DNA of 64,000 nucleotides from Methanobacteriaceae archaeon (lineage in GTDB: Archaea; Methanobacteriota; Methanobacteria; Methanobacteriales; Methanobacteriaceae), in contig JAQXTL010000007.1 of NCBI GenBank assembly GCA_029219465.1, positions 62,001 through 126,000 of the forward strand. Direction: 5' to 3'. A program made the position numbers and the translations under genes. Under the pieces are notes generated by a model. It made no database searches. It was given only the letters and a program-made list of their open reading frames with translations, and was not told where the DNA came from. This document shows positions 10,387-18,890 of this stretch, piece by piece (position 1 is the stretch's first letter; the number at the start of each line of letters is the position of its first letter).

Positions 10387-10650
10387 TTAAAGTATTTCCT
10401 CGATAGGAGATTTTTCAATACCTAAAACTTCCCTATCCAATAATTCAGACATTCTTAATTTATAAATGATAATAGAATCTACGTCTTGATCAATTATATT
10501 CATTAACCCATTATAAATTATCTTGAATTCACTTTCAGTTACTTCTCCTTCGAAAACTGAATTTTGAATCCAAAAAAGATATTGTCTTAAAAATGATTTT
10601 ACTTTATTAACTCTATCTACATTAATATCATAAACAATTATAACATACAT
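10387..10650 (-). CDS. cas2: Cas2 endoribonuclease-fold adaptation protein
   Basis: An 87-residue protein starting MYVIIVYDINVDRVNKV, with a ferredoxin-like fold and the conserved catalytic-position Asp8 at the end of the first strand. Cas2 bridges two Cas1 dimers in the spacer-integration complex. ATG 10650 is chosen because GGTGG lies just upstream; the four residues before it would come from a TTG inside the cas1 stop region. It is the last cas gene, three bases after cas1, and is followed by the leader. Confidence 0.95.
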   Translation of the reverse strand: MYVIIVYDINVDRVNKVKSFLRQYLFWIQNSVFEGEVTESEFKIIYNGLMNIIDQDVDSIIIYKLRMSELLDREVLGIEKSPIEEIL

Positions 10651-10652
10651 TA

Positions 10653-11621
10653 TTACCACCAAATTACAAATGGATCATATTTCTTGACACCTAAGATATG
10701 TTTTTTAAGTTTATATGCTTCAAGTCTAATTAAACGCTGATATGAGACATTTTTCTTCAAATCTTTATGTTTAATTGTTTTTTCTAAACGTTTATTATAT
10801 TCTTTAATGAACTTATTTCTCCCATTATCATTTAATAAACAACAGTTTAATTCCTGATTAAAATCTTTTTCAGTAATCATTTTTTTGTTAACTAAATAAA
10901 ATATCAAACGATCAACAAAAATAGGTTTAAATATTTCACTTAAATCTAGAGAAAGTGAGAATCTTCTCTCAGAAGGTTCATGAAGATATGATATGGTTGG
11001 ATTTAGTTGAGTATTATATAATTCAGTTAAAACAGTGGAGTACATCATTGAATTACCAAAACTAATTAAAGAATTTATCATGTTTTTTGGAGGCTGTCTT
11101 GATCTTCCTTCCATTTTAAAATTGTCCGGCAATATCTCATCAAATTTCGTATAATATTCTGCTCGAATTCTTCCTTCAATATTTAATATTTCAGTAATTT
11201 TAGATGTTTTATCTAATTCTTGAAGTGTATTTTCAATATTACTATCAATTTTATAATATTTTAAAACTTTTAAAATATTTTTAGCAGCTCCTTCAACAAA
11301 AAGTTTAGCCAATTCTATTCTTTTTGAATTTTCTAAATAAAAACTTGATTGTTTTACTACTAAGTCACCAGACAGTAAGGTTTCTCTTGGATAATATGAA
11401 CCATTATAAAATCCATAATAATTAAAAAAATGAATAGGAATTCCATTTTTAGAAAGTAAACTCATTACCTGTGAAGAAAAAGTAATTTGACCATAAGTAT
11501 GGATTGAATAAACCTTATTAATTGGAATTGGTTTTTTACCTTTTTTATTATGAAAATAAAGTGTATTCTCTTTTCTTTTTAAAATTCCCTCAGACAATAT
11601 ATAATAATTCTTTTTATTCAT
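10653..11621 (-). CDS. cas1: Cas1 spacer integrase
   Basis: A 322-residue Cas1 with an N-terminal beta domain (NKKNYYILSEGILKRKENTLYF) and a C-terminal helical catalytic domain. Metal-ligand regions are visible as GRIRAEYY, SYLHEPSERR and LDLSEIFKP, giving the expected Glu-His-Glu/Asp set. The start at 11621 follows GGTG and gives MNKKNYYIL. A longer in-frame extension to 11729 would run back into the cas4 coding sequence and has no Cas1 similarity. It integrates prespacers with Cas2, probably after Cas4 trimming and PAM selection. The gene sits between cas4 (10-bp gap) and cas2. Confidence 0.95.
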   Translation of the reverse strand: MNKKNYYILSEGILKRKENTLYFHNKKGKKPIPINKVYSIHTYGQITFSSQVMSLLSKNGIPIHFFNYYGFYNGSYYPRETLLSGDLVVKQSSFYLENSKRIELAKLFVEGAAKNILKVLKYYKIDSNIENTLQELDKTSKITEILNIEGRIRAEYYTKFDEILPDNFKMEGRSRQPPKNMINSLISFGNSMMYSTVLTELYNTQLNPTISYLHEPSERRFSLSLDLSEIFKPIFVDRLIFYLVNKKMITEKDFNQELNCCLLNDNGRNKFIKEYNKRLEKTIKHKDLKKNVSYQRLIRLEAYKLKKHILGVKKYDPFVIWW

Positions 11622-11631
11622 TTTAACACCA

Positions 11632-12138
11632 TTATGAAAAACAAAATTCAAAATATGCACATTTCCTGCAAATTTTAGATTTTTTAGGTTTAGGCATGTT
11701 ATTTTTAATAATATTATCAATATCTTCAATAATTTTTACCAATTCATCCTCTTTTTCTTTAGTAAGAAAAACTTCTTTCTTTTTTCTATTCTTCGGATAA
11801 TCCAAAAAACCCCTAATATTATCAATGTCTTTTTCATTTTTAAGATAAAACATATAATACAATAATTGAAACTCATGAGAGTTATCCATTTTTTCTGTCT
11901 TTTTTACTTCATGGATTTCAATTGAATCACTAATTTTAATGAAATCCACATTAATTAAATTATCAATTAAATAATCTTTTTCTCGCTTAAATGAATCTTC
12001 ATGCAATAGTTTACCTAATTTAACATTTTCAGATTCATGTTCCAATTGAATATTATGAGAAAATAACCAAAGTTTTGTCTTACATATAAAATAATAATTT
12101 ATTTGAGTACCATTAATTTTATACAACATACGCATCAT
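11632..12138 (-). CDS. cas4: Cas4 Fe-S exonuclease
   Basis: A 168-residue PD-(D/E)XK nuclease of the Cas4/RecB type. Cys19 (YYFICK) plus the C-terminal CRKCAYFEFC (Cys157, 160, 166) form the four-Cys Fe-S cluster set, and IHEVKK supplies the catalytic Glu-x-Lys. Cas4 trims prespacers and helps choose PAM-proximal ends. Its ATG overlaps the cas3 stop (ATGA), so translation is coupled. The exact start among ATGs at 12138, 12135 and 12129 is uncertain. It is short but within the family range. Confidence 0.93.
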   Translation of the reverse strand: MMRMLYKINGTQINYYFICKTKLWLFSHNIQLEHESENVKLGKLLHEDSFKREKDYLIDNLINVDFIKISDSIEIHEVKKTEKMDNSHEFQLLYYMFYLKNEKDIDNIRGFLDYPKNRKKKEVFLTKEKEDELVKIIEDIDNIIKNNMPKPKKSKICRKCAYFEFCFS

Positions 12139-14312
12139 AAGAGTGTAGATTCTTCATCAGACAATAATAAACCTAAACTAGAATCATAAGGAACACTGAT
12201 AAAAAATGTATCCCGTATCTTTTCAATATTATTTAAAGAATTTTGTTTATGGAATTGTCCCACAGTAATATTTAAGCAATAACCCATTGCTTCAAAGAAC
12301 TCTTTATTATCAACTTTTTCAAAATATTCCTCACAATATTTAAATGGAACAACTTCAATTGAGTTAAATAATTTATAAAAACTAAGATTAGAAGAATTTT
12401 TAAAAGGAATTAAATTAGTTGTTACACTTTCAAAAGAATCTTTAACCTCATCAAAAGTTTCTTGATCTTTATCAGAAAAACCATCACCATAAATATCGTC
12501 CAATATTCCTTGGATAATGCTCTCTTTTAATAAATCAACATCTTTTAATTTATCTAATGTCTTTTTAACAATTTCTTGATTGTAAATAAATTTATCATTA
12601 TCTGACCCATATGTAAAAATATTAACTGGTTTGACAATATTTTCTGACCATCCTCTACGATTAACTCTACCAAATCTTTGAATTAATGCATCAAAAGGAG
12701 CAGGTTCAGTATATACTACATCATAATCAATATCCAATGAAACCTCAATAGCTTGAGTACCAATAAGTAAATCTAAATCATTGAGTTTTCTTTCAATTTC
12801 TTCCCTATCTTTTAATATGAATTTACCATGTAATAGAGCAGAATTTTCAATATTTTTTTCTCTAAACCATTTAAAAATCTTTTGAGATTTATCAACAGTA
12901 TTGCATACAATTAAAACTTTTTTACCATCATTAATGTCATTTAATATAACATCACAATAATTTTCAATATGATTCTCAATAACATTAACTTTATGCCGTG
13001 TGAAGGTATCTAATTCATTATTAGATAACTGTATCATATTATTAATTGATAATTCCTCTTCAAATAAATTTTTTAGAAAAGTAGGTAATGTAGCAGACAT
13101 TATAAAAATGTCAGCATTTAAATTTTCTTTTAAAAATTTACATGACTCTAAAAGCAAGCATGTAGTTCTAGAATCATATGCATGAACTTCGTCAATAATT
13201 ATTAATGAATTAGTTAACTCTGAGAGTCCCATTTCAAAACCTTTAACACCAAATAAATATTTGATAATTTGAAATGGAGTTAAAATTTTATATGGCCTAT
13301 AAATTTTCTTTGTTAAATTTTTTATTTTTTTAACATCCCCAATATCATTTGTTAATAATTTATAAATAAAATAAGAAGATTTCCCATGAATTAACCCTAC
13401 TAAATTTTCATTTTCTAAAAGTTGAGATAATCTTTCATACATCGCATTAATACTTGCTGTATACGGCAACATATAAAATAGTCTTTTTGAATAAATATCA
13501 TTTTGATTATTTTCAGCCCACAATAATGATGCTTCTGTTTTACCACTTCCTGTTGGAGCAATTAAAAATGCACTTCCTTTGGTTTTTGAAGATATTTCTT
13601 GTGTTGTTCTTAAATTAGTGAAATTTAATAAGTTTGCTATAGAAACACCATTTAAAACTTCATATTGACCACCTGAAGCTAAGTGATCACATGCATTCAT
13701 AAAACCTTTTAAAAAAATTCCATAAATACCCTGTAATCTACTATAATTACCATCATCAATATCATCTTCATAATCATAAATTACATTATCGAATGGGTTA
13801 ATCAACTCATTAAATGTAATTTTTTTTGGAATTTTTAATTCATAACCAAGATATTTTTTACTTAATGAAGGAATTAACTCCATATATTCAATTAATTCAT
13901 CAAAATTAGGCTTTAATTCATCTAATTTTTCTATATATGATTCTAAATTTACATTTTTATATGTATCATACCTAGATAAATCATTTAAATCTTTATGATG
14001 TGTAATTATACACATTCCAATAGATTTAATATCTTCTTCAGAAAAAATGTCGTCTAAAGAAGAAATAAATGAAGCAGATAAAATTTCATGGCGATAATTC
14101 CAATAATTCCCATCTTTTAATGCATTTTGAAAACCAGAAGCTCCTTTTCCAAAATCATGAAAAAATAAAGAATAAAAAAGATGTTCCCAAAAGTTAGGAA
14201 CACTACAAATTTCAGGTACCTCAAAATAAGCATTTTTAATACTACTAAACACTTTCAAAGTATTTTCAGTATGTTGCATTAAATATTCATCAGGTTTAGC
14301 TAATAAAACCAT
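12135..14312 (-). CDS. cas3: Cas3 nuclease-helicase (HD plus DEVH helicase)
   Basis: A 725-residue fused Cas3. The N-terminal HD nuclease shows FHDFGKG (His52-Asp53) and a THH motif at about 104-106. The superfamily 2 helicase has Walker A APTGSGKT at about 252-259, motif II DEVH at about 374-377, MSATLP at about 405-410 and the arginine-rich QRFGRVNRRG. Once Cascade binds a target, Cas3 is recruited to nick and degrade it processively. All motifs look intact, so interference is probably functional. An RBS GAGGG lies ahead of the ATG, four bases after cas5. Confidence 0.96.
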   Translation of the reverse strand: MVLLAKPDEYLMQHTENTLKVFSSIKNAYFEVPEICSVPNFWEHLFYSLFFHDFGKGASGFQNALKDGNYWNYRHEILSASFISSLDDIFSEEDIKSIGMCIITHHKDLNDLSRYDTYKNVNLESYIEKLDELKPNFDELIEYMELIPSLSKKYLGYELKIPKKITFNELINPFDNVIYDYEDDIDDGNYSRLQGIYGIFLKGFMNACDHLASGGQYEVLNGVSIANLLNFTNLRTTQEISSKTKGSAFLIAPTGSGKTEASLLWAENNQNDIYSKRLFYMLPYTASINAMYERLSQLLENENLVGLIHGKSSYFIYKLLTNDIGDVKKIKNLTKKIYRPYKILTPFQIIKYLFGVKGFEMGLSELTNSLIIIDEVHAYDSRTTCLLLESCKFLKENLNADIFIMSATLPTFLKNLFEEELSINNMIQLSNNELDTFTRHKVNVIENHIENYCDVILNDINDGKKVLIVCNTVDKSQKIFKWFREKNIENSALLHGKFILKDREEIERKLNDLDLLIGTQAIEVSLDIDYDVVYTEPAPFDALIQRFGRVNRRGWSENIVKPVNIFTYGSDNDKFIYNQEIVKKTLDKLKDVDLLKESIIQGILDDIYGDGFSDKDQETFDEVKDSFESVTTNLIPFKNSSNLSFYKLFNSIEVVPFKYCEEYFEKVDNKEFFEAMGYCLNITVGQFHKQNSLNNIEKIRDTFFISVPYDSSLGLLLSDEESTLL

Positions 14313-14315
14313 GAT

Positions 14316-14942
14316 TTATCCCTCATTATGCATCCAAATTCCCCAATTTAACTCTTCATCAAAAAAACATTCACCAGAATATTTATAAAATTGATTCATT
14401 AAAATATAAGGTTTTGTCCCAATTGCTTTTCTAGGAATATCTTCAGAAAAATGAGTAGGTAATGCTTGTATTACTCCAAAAGCCCCTTCAGTTCCAAAAG
14501 GAAGAATTGTTTTACCTAAATTAATATCAGATTTTTTACCCATGTCAATTTCCTTAATTTCACTAACATAAGCCAAATCAGAAGACCTACCAAGTAATAA
14601 TGGATAATGTGGTCTTTCAAAAAATTTTTTAAACTCTAAATTATCCAAATATAAATATAATTTAGGATTAAATAAAAATTCCCTTTTAACAACATTAGAT
14701 TTATTTCCTTTCAAACCTTTTATTTCATATATAAACTCTAAATCTACATTTTTTGCTTCAGAATCAAAAACAAACCCAACATTAACATCTTTAGGAGTGA
14801 CAAATTCACCTTTAACTGCAGACAACAATCCATAAATTGTACTTAAAGGTGGAACTGGTAAAGTAGGTTGAAACCCACTTATAAAAGTAGGATATCTAAA
14901 TGAAGCAGTCCAACCTTCAATTATAATCCTTAAACATTTCAT
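14316..14942 (-). CDS. cas5: Cas5 Cascade subunit
   Basis: A 208-residue RAMP-fold protein. MKCLRIIIEGWTASFRYPTF and the loop LPVPPLSTIYGLLSAVKGE are typical of the Cas5 N-terminal family of I-B systems (Cas5t-like). Cas5 caps the 5' handle of the crRNA and contacts Cas8 and the first Cas7. Its ATG follows the cas7 stop with no gap, inside the strictly ordered cas8-cas7-cas5 block. It is slightly short compared with other Cas5 proteins, but the ends look natural. Confidence 0.93.
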   Translation of the reverse strand: MKCLRIIIEGWTASFRYPTFISGFQPTLPVPPLSTIYGLLSAVKGEFVTPKDVNVGFVFDSEAKNVDLEFIYEIKGLKGNKSNVVKREFLFNPKLYLYLDNLEFKKFFERPHYPLLLGRSSDLAYVSEIKEIDMGKKSDINLGKTILPFGTEGAFGVIQALPTHFSEDIPRKAIGTKPYILMNQFYKYSGECFFDEELNWGIWMHNEG

Positions 14943-15932
14943 TTAAATCAACTTTGGAATTTCCTCAGAGAATTTATCTATCATTTCCTTAATAGTTCCA
15001 ACATGAACATTATCGTTATTTTTAGCATATTCAATAATACAATCCTGTGTTTCATTTAAGAAACCCTTTCTAAGACCAATATAAATATCAGTTCTTAAAA
15101 TATCTTTATATTCTGAAATAACTTCATTTAAAGCATCAATATCAAATACTGTTTCATCATTTTCTTCACGAATTATATTCATAAAAATGTGATTTCCACC
15201 ATCAATAGCTGCAAGAACTAAAATTTTTGGAGTAACATCAGTTAAATGAGAAGTATTTTTTGCACCACCGGACAAATATGGTAATGCACTAATTATATCA
15301 GTGGCACGTTTAATTCTTGTTTCATCATCAAGTAACCAGCAATCATCTTTATGAACCAAACCTTTTTCTTCAGCTAATTTAACTAAATTTGGATACATAT
15401 TCCTATATCCAGTTTTTTCAATCTCACTAAAAACTCCTAAAGAACCTAAATCAATGGAAAAAATACCTTTAAAAATTGTTGAATAAAATTCATGCTCATA
15501 AGGTACTGGATCACCATTTTCTTGACGAGCCATGACTCCAAAATCATTAGTAGGATTTTGACCAACAACAGAAACTAATGGAGAATTTTTAAAAGGAGAA
15601 ATTCTTGTAACAGTACCACCATCTTTTTTCTTTAGTGCTCTCATATACCCAAAAACATCATCATCAGGATATTCTATTGGGTTTGCTTCAGTAAATGCAA
15701 TTTTAGATTCACGACTAATCGGTGACATATTCCAATTAAATTTATCTTCTAAAGTTTCCCTTAACCAATATCTAAATGCTTGACCAGAAACATATGGATA
15801 TCTTACTCTTCCTTTTCTAATTGTTTTTACTCTTACAATATTATCTGTTCTATCTCCTGCATCAGAGCCTGCATTGTTAAGTGCAGAATGAGGAGCATCA
15901 ATTAACATTAAACCAACAACATTATTTGACAT
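14943..15932 (-). CDS. cas7: Cas7 Cascade backbone (Cst2/DevR family)
   Basis: A 329-residue protein starting with LMLIDAPHSALNNAG, with VKTIRKGRVRYPYVSGQAFRYW following, the signature of the DevR/Cst2 group of Cas7. Several copies coat the spacer part of the crRNA in Cascade. The start codon abuts the cas8 stop (TAAATG) and has GGAGG within the end of cas8, so expression is coupled. This family, with Cst1-like Cas8, places the system in the Tneap branch of type I-B. Confidence 0.94.
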   Translation of the reverse strand: MSNNVVGLMLIDAPHSALNNAGSDAGDRTDNIVRVKTIRKGRVRYPYVSGQAFRYWLRETLEDKFNWNMSPISRESKIAFTEANPIEYPDDDVFGYMRALKKKDGGTVTRISPFKNSPLVSVVGQNPTNDFGVMARQENGDPVPYEHEFYSTIFKGIFSIDLGSLGVFSEIEKTGYRNMYPNLVKLAEEKGLVHKDDCWLLDDETRIKRATDIISALPYLSGGAKNTSHLTDVTPKILVLAAIDGGNHIFMNIIREENDETVFDIDALNEVISEYKDILRTDIYIGLRKGFLNETQDCIIEYAKNNDNVHVGTIKEMIDKFSEEIPKLI

Positions 15933-17285
15933 TTAATCTTCCTCCAATATTTCATCTTCAGTAACTTCAACAACATATTCTTTTTCAATTAACCAATCAT
16001 GTAAATTTTCATAAATTCTAAACAATAATAAATCCTGTGTTTCTCTCCAAGTCATATTACCCTCAGGGAATAAATAATTTACATAATCATCATATGTAAA
16101 TAATAATTCATTATCACCCTTACTAATTTTATTTTTTAATATTTTTCTTAATATATTTCTAAAATTATTATAATTAGATGCACGTTCCAAATTATTTAAG
16201 GACTTAGGATCATCATTATTTTTAATATAATCTGATAATCTATCTCCAACATCTTTAATAACTTCAATTCTTTTTTTATCCATATTCCAAACCTCTTTCA
16301 TATATGATTCAACTAATTTCCAAGAACAGTACGTTTTTTTAAATTTAATATTATAAAATAGCCTTAAAATTGATTTTCCTTCCATTAAATTATTATAAAC
16401 AGTATTTGGATTATTTTTATAGTCATCATCAGATTCAACTTTATCCCATTTTACAAATTTATAAGATTTCTTAATAATAAAATTCCAATTAATCCTATCA
16501 TCAATAGGTATTTCAGTTAGAAACTTAAAAACTGATGTGGGTAATGTGAAAATATCCAATTCAGGATTTTGATTATAATTAGTAAAATAATAAAAATTAA
16601 AAGAAGGAGTTTCATTCCTCCATTTTCTTCCAGAATCAATAACTTGAGAGATTATGTTAAATATAGCATTAGTTGGTCTTGTAATCCCCTTATTATAACA
16701 ACCCTCAAACTCTCCAGATGATTTTTGAACCTCAATATTACGTATTGCTTTTTTAGCCCAAAATTTCATGACTTTTTGAGAATTTGAATGCAATACAATC
16801 ATTTTTCCACCACAATGATACATAATCAATGGTGAAAATTGAACTAACAATGCACATAGTGAACAATAATCCGCACCAGAATTCCCGAAAGAAAAAAAGT
16901 TAACTAAAGAATTAGAACCCGTTAGTGGAATTACATCCTTACGAAAAACCTCTTCTACATTACGTCTACCACAACCCATACAAGAGCCACTTTCTTGTAC
17001 ATCACCAATTGAATTAATAAGATCATTTAATTTTTCTAAATATATCTCATTTAAATCAGACTTATTAGTTGAAGCAGGATTAGTTAAAACATTATTTGGA
17101 AATATAGTATACATATCTTTTTTCCAAGATGATTCAGTATATAATCTAGAAAGTTTTTCAGATTCAATTTTAATATCTTCAAGAGTAATATCTGAAATAT
17201 TTTTATCTAATTTAGTAGCGAGAGCATAGATACCTGAATCTATAAATGGATTACCCGTAATAACAATATTTAAATCATCACTCAT
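15933..17285 (-). CDS. cas8: Cas8 large subunit (Cst1-type)
   Basis: About 450 residues. A zinc-binding set is visible as CMGCGRRN and, about 45 residues later, DYCSLC, as in Cst1/Cas8 proteins. Cas8 recognises the PAM and gates Cas3 recruitment in I-B Cascade. ATG 17285 is preferred to the GTG four codons earlier because GGTGG lies at the right distance. It is the first gene of the leftward cas operon. The C-terminus is acidic (TEDEILEED). Family divergence is high, so identification leans on the Cys motif, the size and the position before cas7. Confidence 0.88.
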   Translation of the reverse strand: MSDDLNIVITGNPFIDSGIYALATKLDKNISDITLEDIKIESEKLSRLYTESSWKKDMYTIFPNNVLTNPASTNKSDLNEIYLEKLNDLINSIGDVQESGSCMGCGRRNVEEVFRKDVIPLTGSNSLVNFFSFGNSGADYCSLCALLVQFSPLIMYHCGGKMIVLHSNSQKVMKFWAKKAIRNIEVQKSSGEFEGCYNKGITRPTNAIFNIISQVIDSGRKWRNETPSFNFYYFTNYNQNPELDIFTLPTSVFKFLTEIPIDDRINWNFIIKKSYKFVKWDKVESDDDYKNNPNTVYNNLMEGKSILRLFYNIKFKKTYCSWKLVESYMKEVWNMDKKRIEVIKDVGDRLSDYIKNNDDPKSLNNLERASNYNNFRNILRKILKNKISKGDNELLFTYDDYVNYLFPEGNMTWRETQDLLLFRIYENLHDWLIEKEYVVEVTEDEILEED

Positions 17286-17386
17286 TTTAACCACCACTTA
17301 ATTAAATTAAAAAAGTGTTTATACTAAATCCATTAGATTTATAATTACTATTATGTTAATAACTTATTAATAAAATTAGTGATAAT
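17286..17386. promoter_or_regulatory. Divergent cas promoter region
   Basis: About 100 bp separate the leftward cas8 operon from rightward cas6. TATA-like elements appear for both directions (AGTATAAAC and TTATAAATC on the minus strand; GTTTATACT and ATTTATAATTA on the plus strand). No clear operator palindrome is seen. Confidence 0.5.
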
Positions 17387-18124
17387 ATGAGACTCAAAAT
17401 CAACCTCAAATCTGAAAACAATTTTAAAGTACCTTTTAATTATAATCATATCCTATCTTCAATTATTTATAATAAAATAGCTGATTTAGACCTTGCAAAT
17501 AAAATACATGATTCTAATTCCTTTAAATTCTTTAATTTTTCACAAATCAATATTAAAAAAAGAAAGCTAGTAAAAGATGGAATCATTGCACGTGATGGAA
17601 GAATTAGTTTTTATTTATCTTCTCCAGATGATTTATTAGTTAAAAATCTTGTTAGCGGTTTTGTTGATGATTTAGAAATTAACTTTAAGAATGACAAATT
17701 GATTGTAGAAAAAATTGAAGCATTAAAAACACCTGATTTTAGAGAAATTTCAGAATTTAAAACTTTATCCCCAATTAACATCAGGGATTCAAAAGAAATT
17801 GACGGGAAAGTTAAAAGGATTGATCTTGCACCGTCTGATAAATTTTTTAAAGGTATTGAGAATAACTTAATTAAAAAGTATTGTATTTTTAATAATATTG
17901 AAAATACTGATAAAAAAATTAGTGCTTATTCAGAGATGGCTCATGTTAAAAGAAAAAGAATAACAATCCCCAAAGGTCCTAACACTACATATCACAGAGC
18001 ATATATGATGGATTTAATTCTAGAGGGTGATACTGACTTGATTAAATTTGCATATGATGTTGGAGTTGGAGAAAAAAATTCAATGGGCTTTGGAATGCTA
18101 AGATACATTGAAACTGAAAACTAA
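17387..18124 (+). CDS. cas6: Cas6 crRNA-processing endoribonuclease
   Basis: A 245-residue double-ferredoxin RAMP protein. The N-terminus (MRLKINLKSENNFKVPFNYNHILSSIIYNKI) is typical of Cas6, and the C-terminus carries the glycine-rich loop GVGEKNSMGFGML. His34 in the first domain is a candidate catalytic residue by position. Cas6 cuts each repeat upstream of the 8-nt ATTGAAAT handle. It is the only cas gene on the plus strand and is divergent from cas8. A GTGAT ribosome site precedes the ATG. Catalytic residue assignment is inference. Confidence 0.92.
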   Translation: MRLKINLKSENNFKVPFNYNHILSSIIYNKIADLDLANKIHDSNSFKFFNFSQINIKKRKLVKDGIIARDGRISFYLSSPDDLLVKNLVSGFVDDLEINFKNDKLIVEKIEALKTPDFREISEFKTLSPINIRDSKEIDGKVKRIDLAPSDKFFKGIENNLIKKYCIFNNIENTDKKISAYSEMAHVKRKRITIPKGPNTTYHRAYMMDLILEGDTDLIKFAYDVGVGEKNSMGFGMLRYIETEN

Positions 18125-18175
18125 TTTTATATAATTTAAAAAACAAAAATATATTAGAATTAAGGACTTGATATT

Positions 18176-18874
18176 ATGCTTACTATTAATCAATGTTATT
18201 TGGATTTTGTGGATAAGGTTTTAAGTAAAGGTAGTGAAACTTACAAGGATTCCAATCATCACTTAGTTGAAAGTTTAGGAAACTTTTACATCATAGATGA
18301 TCCTTTTAATTTAAAATTCAGGGCTAAATATCAAAATTACACTACTGATATGCTTTTAGCAGACATTAAGTCAGGAAAATTTGATATTGAAGGATGTCCT
18401 ATTAAAAGTGATGCTCTTTATGAGTATGTAAAGTCTGCTGAAAATCCTGATGATCAGGGTTTTGTTTATACTTATCCTAATCGTATTTTCGCACATTTTG
18501 ATATTGACCAGTTCAATACTATGAAACAGAGAATTTTAACTGCTACCGGTTCCAATCGTGCAGTTGCAGTTACTATTGATCCACAGCTTGATGCCAAAAG
18601 AGAAGATATTCCTTGTCTTCAGTTTTTACAATGCATTGTTCGTGATAATGAATTAACAATCCACTGTTTATTCAGAAGTAATGATATTTTTGGTGCATTT
18701 TACTCAAATATGTTTTTCATAGCATATTTAGGTCTTAAAATGAAAGAAGAAGTCAACAAAGAAATTGTTGGTGAAAAATTAAACTTTGGTGGAGTTCACT
18801 ACCACTCAACTTCTGGCCACATTTACAATACTGACTTAAAAGCAGCACGTAAATTAATAAAAACAAATAAATAA
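18176..18874 (+). CDS. thyA: Thymidylate synthase, methanogen type
   Basis: A 232-residue protein. The catalytic-Cys segment and the dUMP-binding segment are recognisable as DIPCLQFLQCIV and LTIHCLFRSNDIFGAFYSN, the ThyA pattern of a catalytic Cys with a downstream RSxD-like motif and Asn. The sequence is shorter than bacterial ThyA and matches the methanogen-type family, which is thought to use methylene-tetrahydromethanopterin. It makes dTMP from dUMP. It is convergent with the adhesin gene, with which it shares a bidirectional terminator. RBS AAGGACT precedes the ATG. Confidence 0.85.
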   Translation: MLTINQCYLDFVDKVLSKGSETYKDSNHHLVESLGNFYIIDDPFNLKFRAKYQNYTTDMLLADIKSGKFDIEGCPIKSDALYEYVKSAENPDDQGFVYTYPNRIFAHFDIDQFNTMKQRILTATGSNRAVAVTIDPQLDAKREDIPCLQFLQCIVRDNELTIHCLFRSNDIFGAFYSNMFFIAYLGLKMKEEVNKEIVGEKLNFGGVHYHSTSGHIYNTDLKAARKLIKTNK

Positions 18875-18890
18875 GGTTATTTAACCTTAT
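18871..18890. terminator. Bidirectional terminator between thyA and the adhesin
   Basis: ATAAGGTTA-TT-TAACCTTAT is a perfect 9-bp inverted repeat. It contains the stop codons of both convergent genes and is flanked by T-rich tracts, as expected for a terminator used in both directions. Confidence 0.7.

Noticed and set aside
10653-11729. Extended Cas1 start at 11729
   Set aside because: The extra residues lie in the cas4 coding sequence and do not resemble Cas1; GGTG before ATG 11621 marks the true start.
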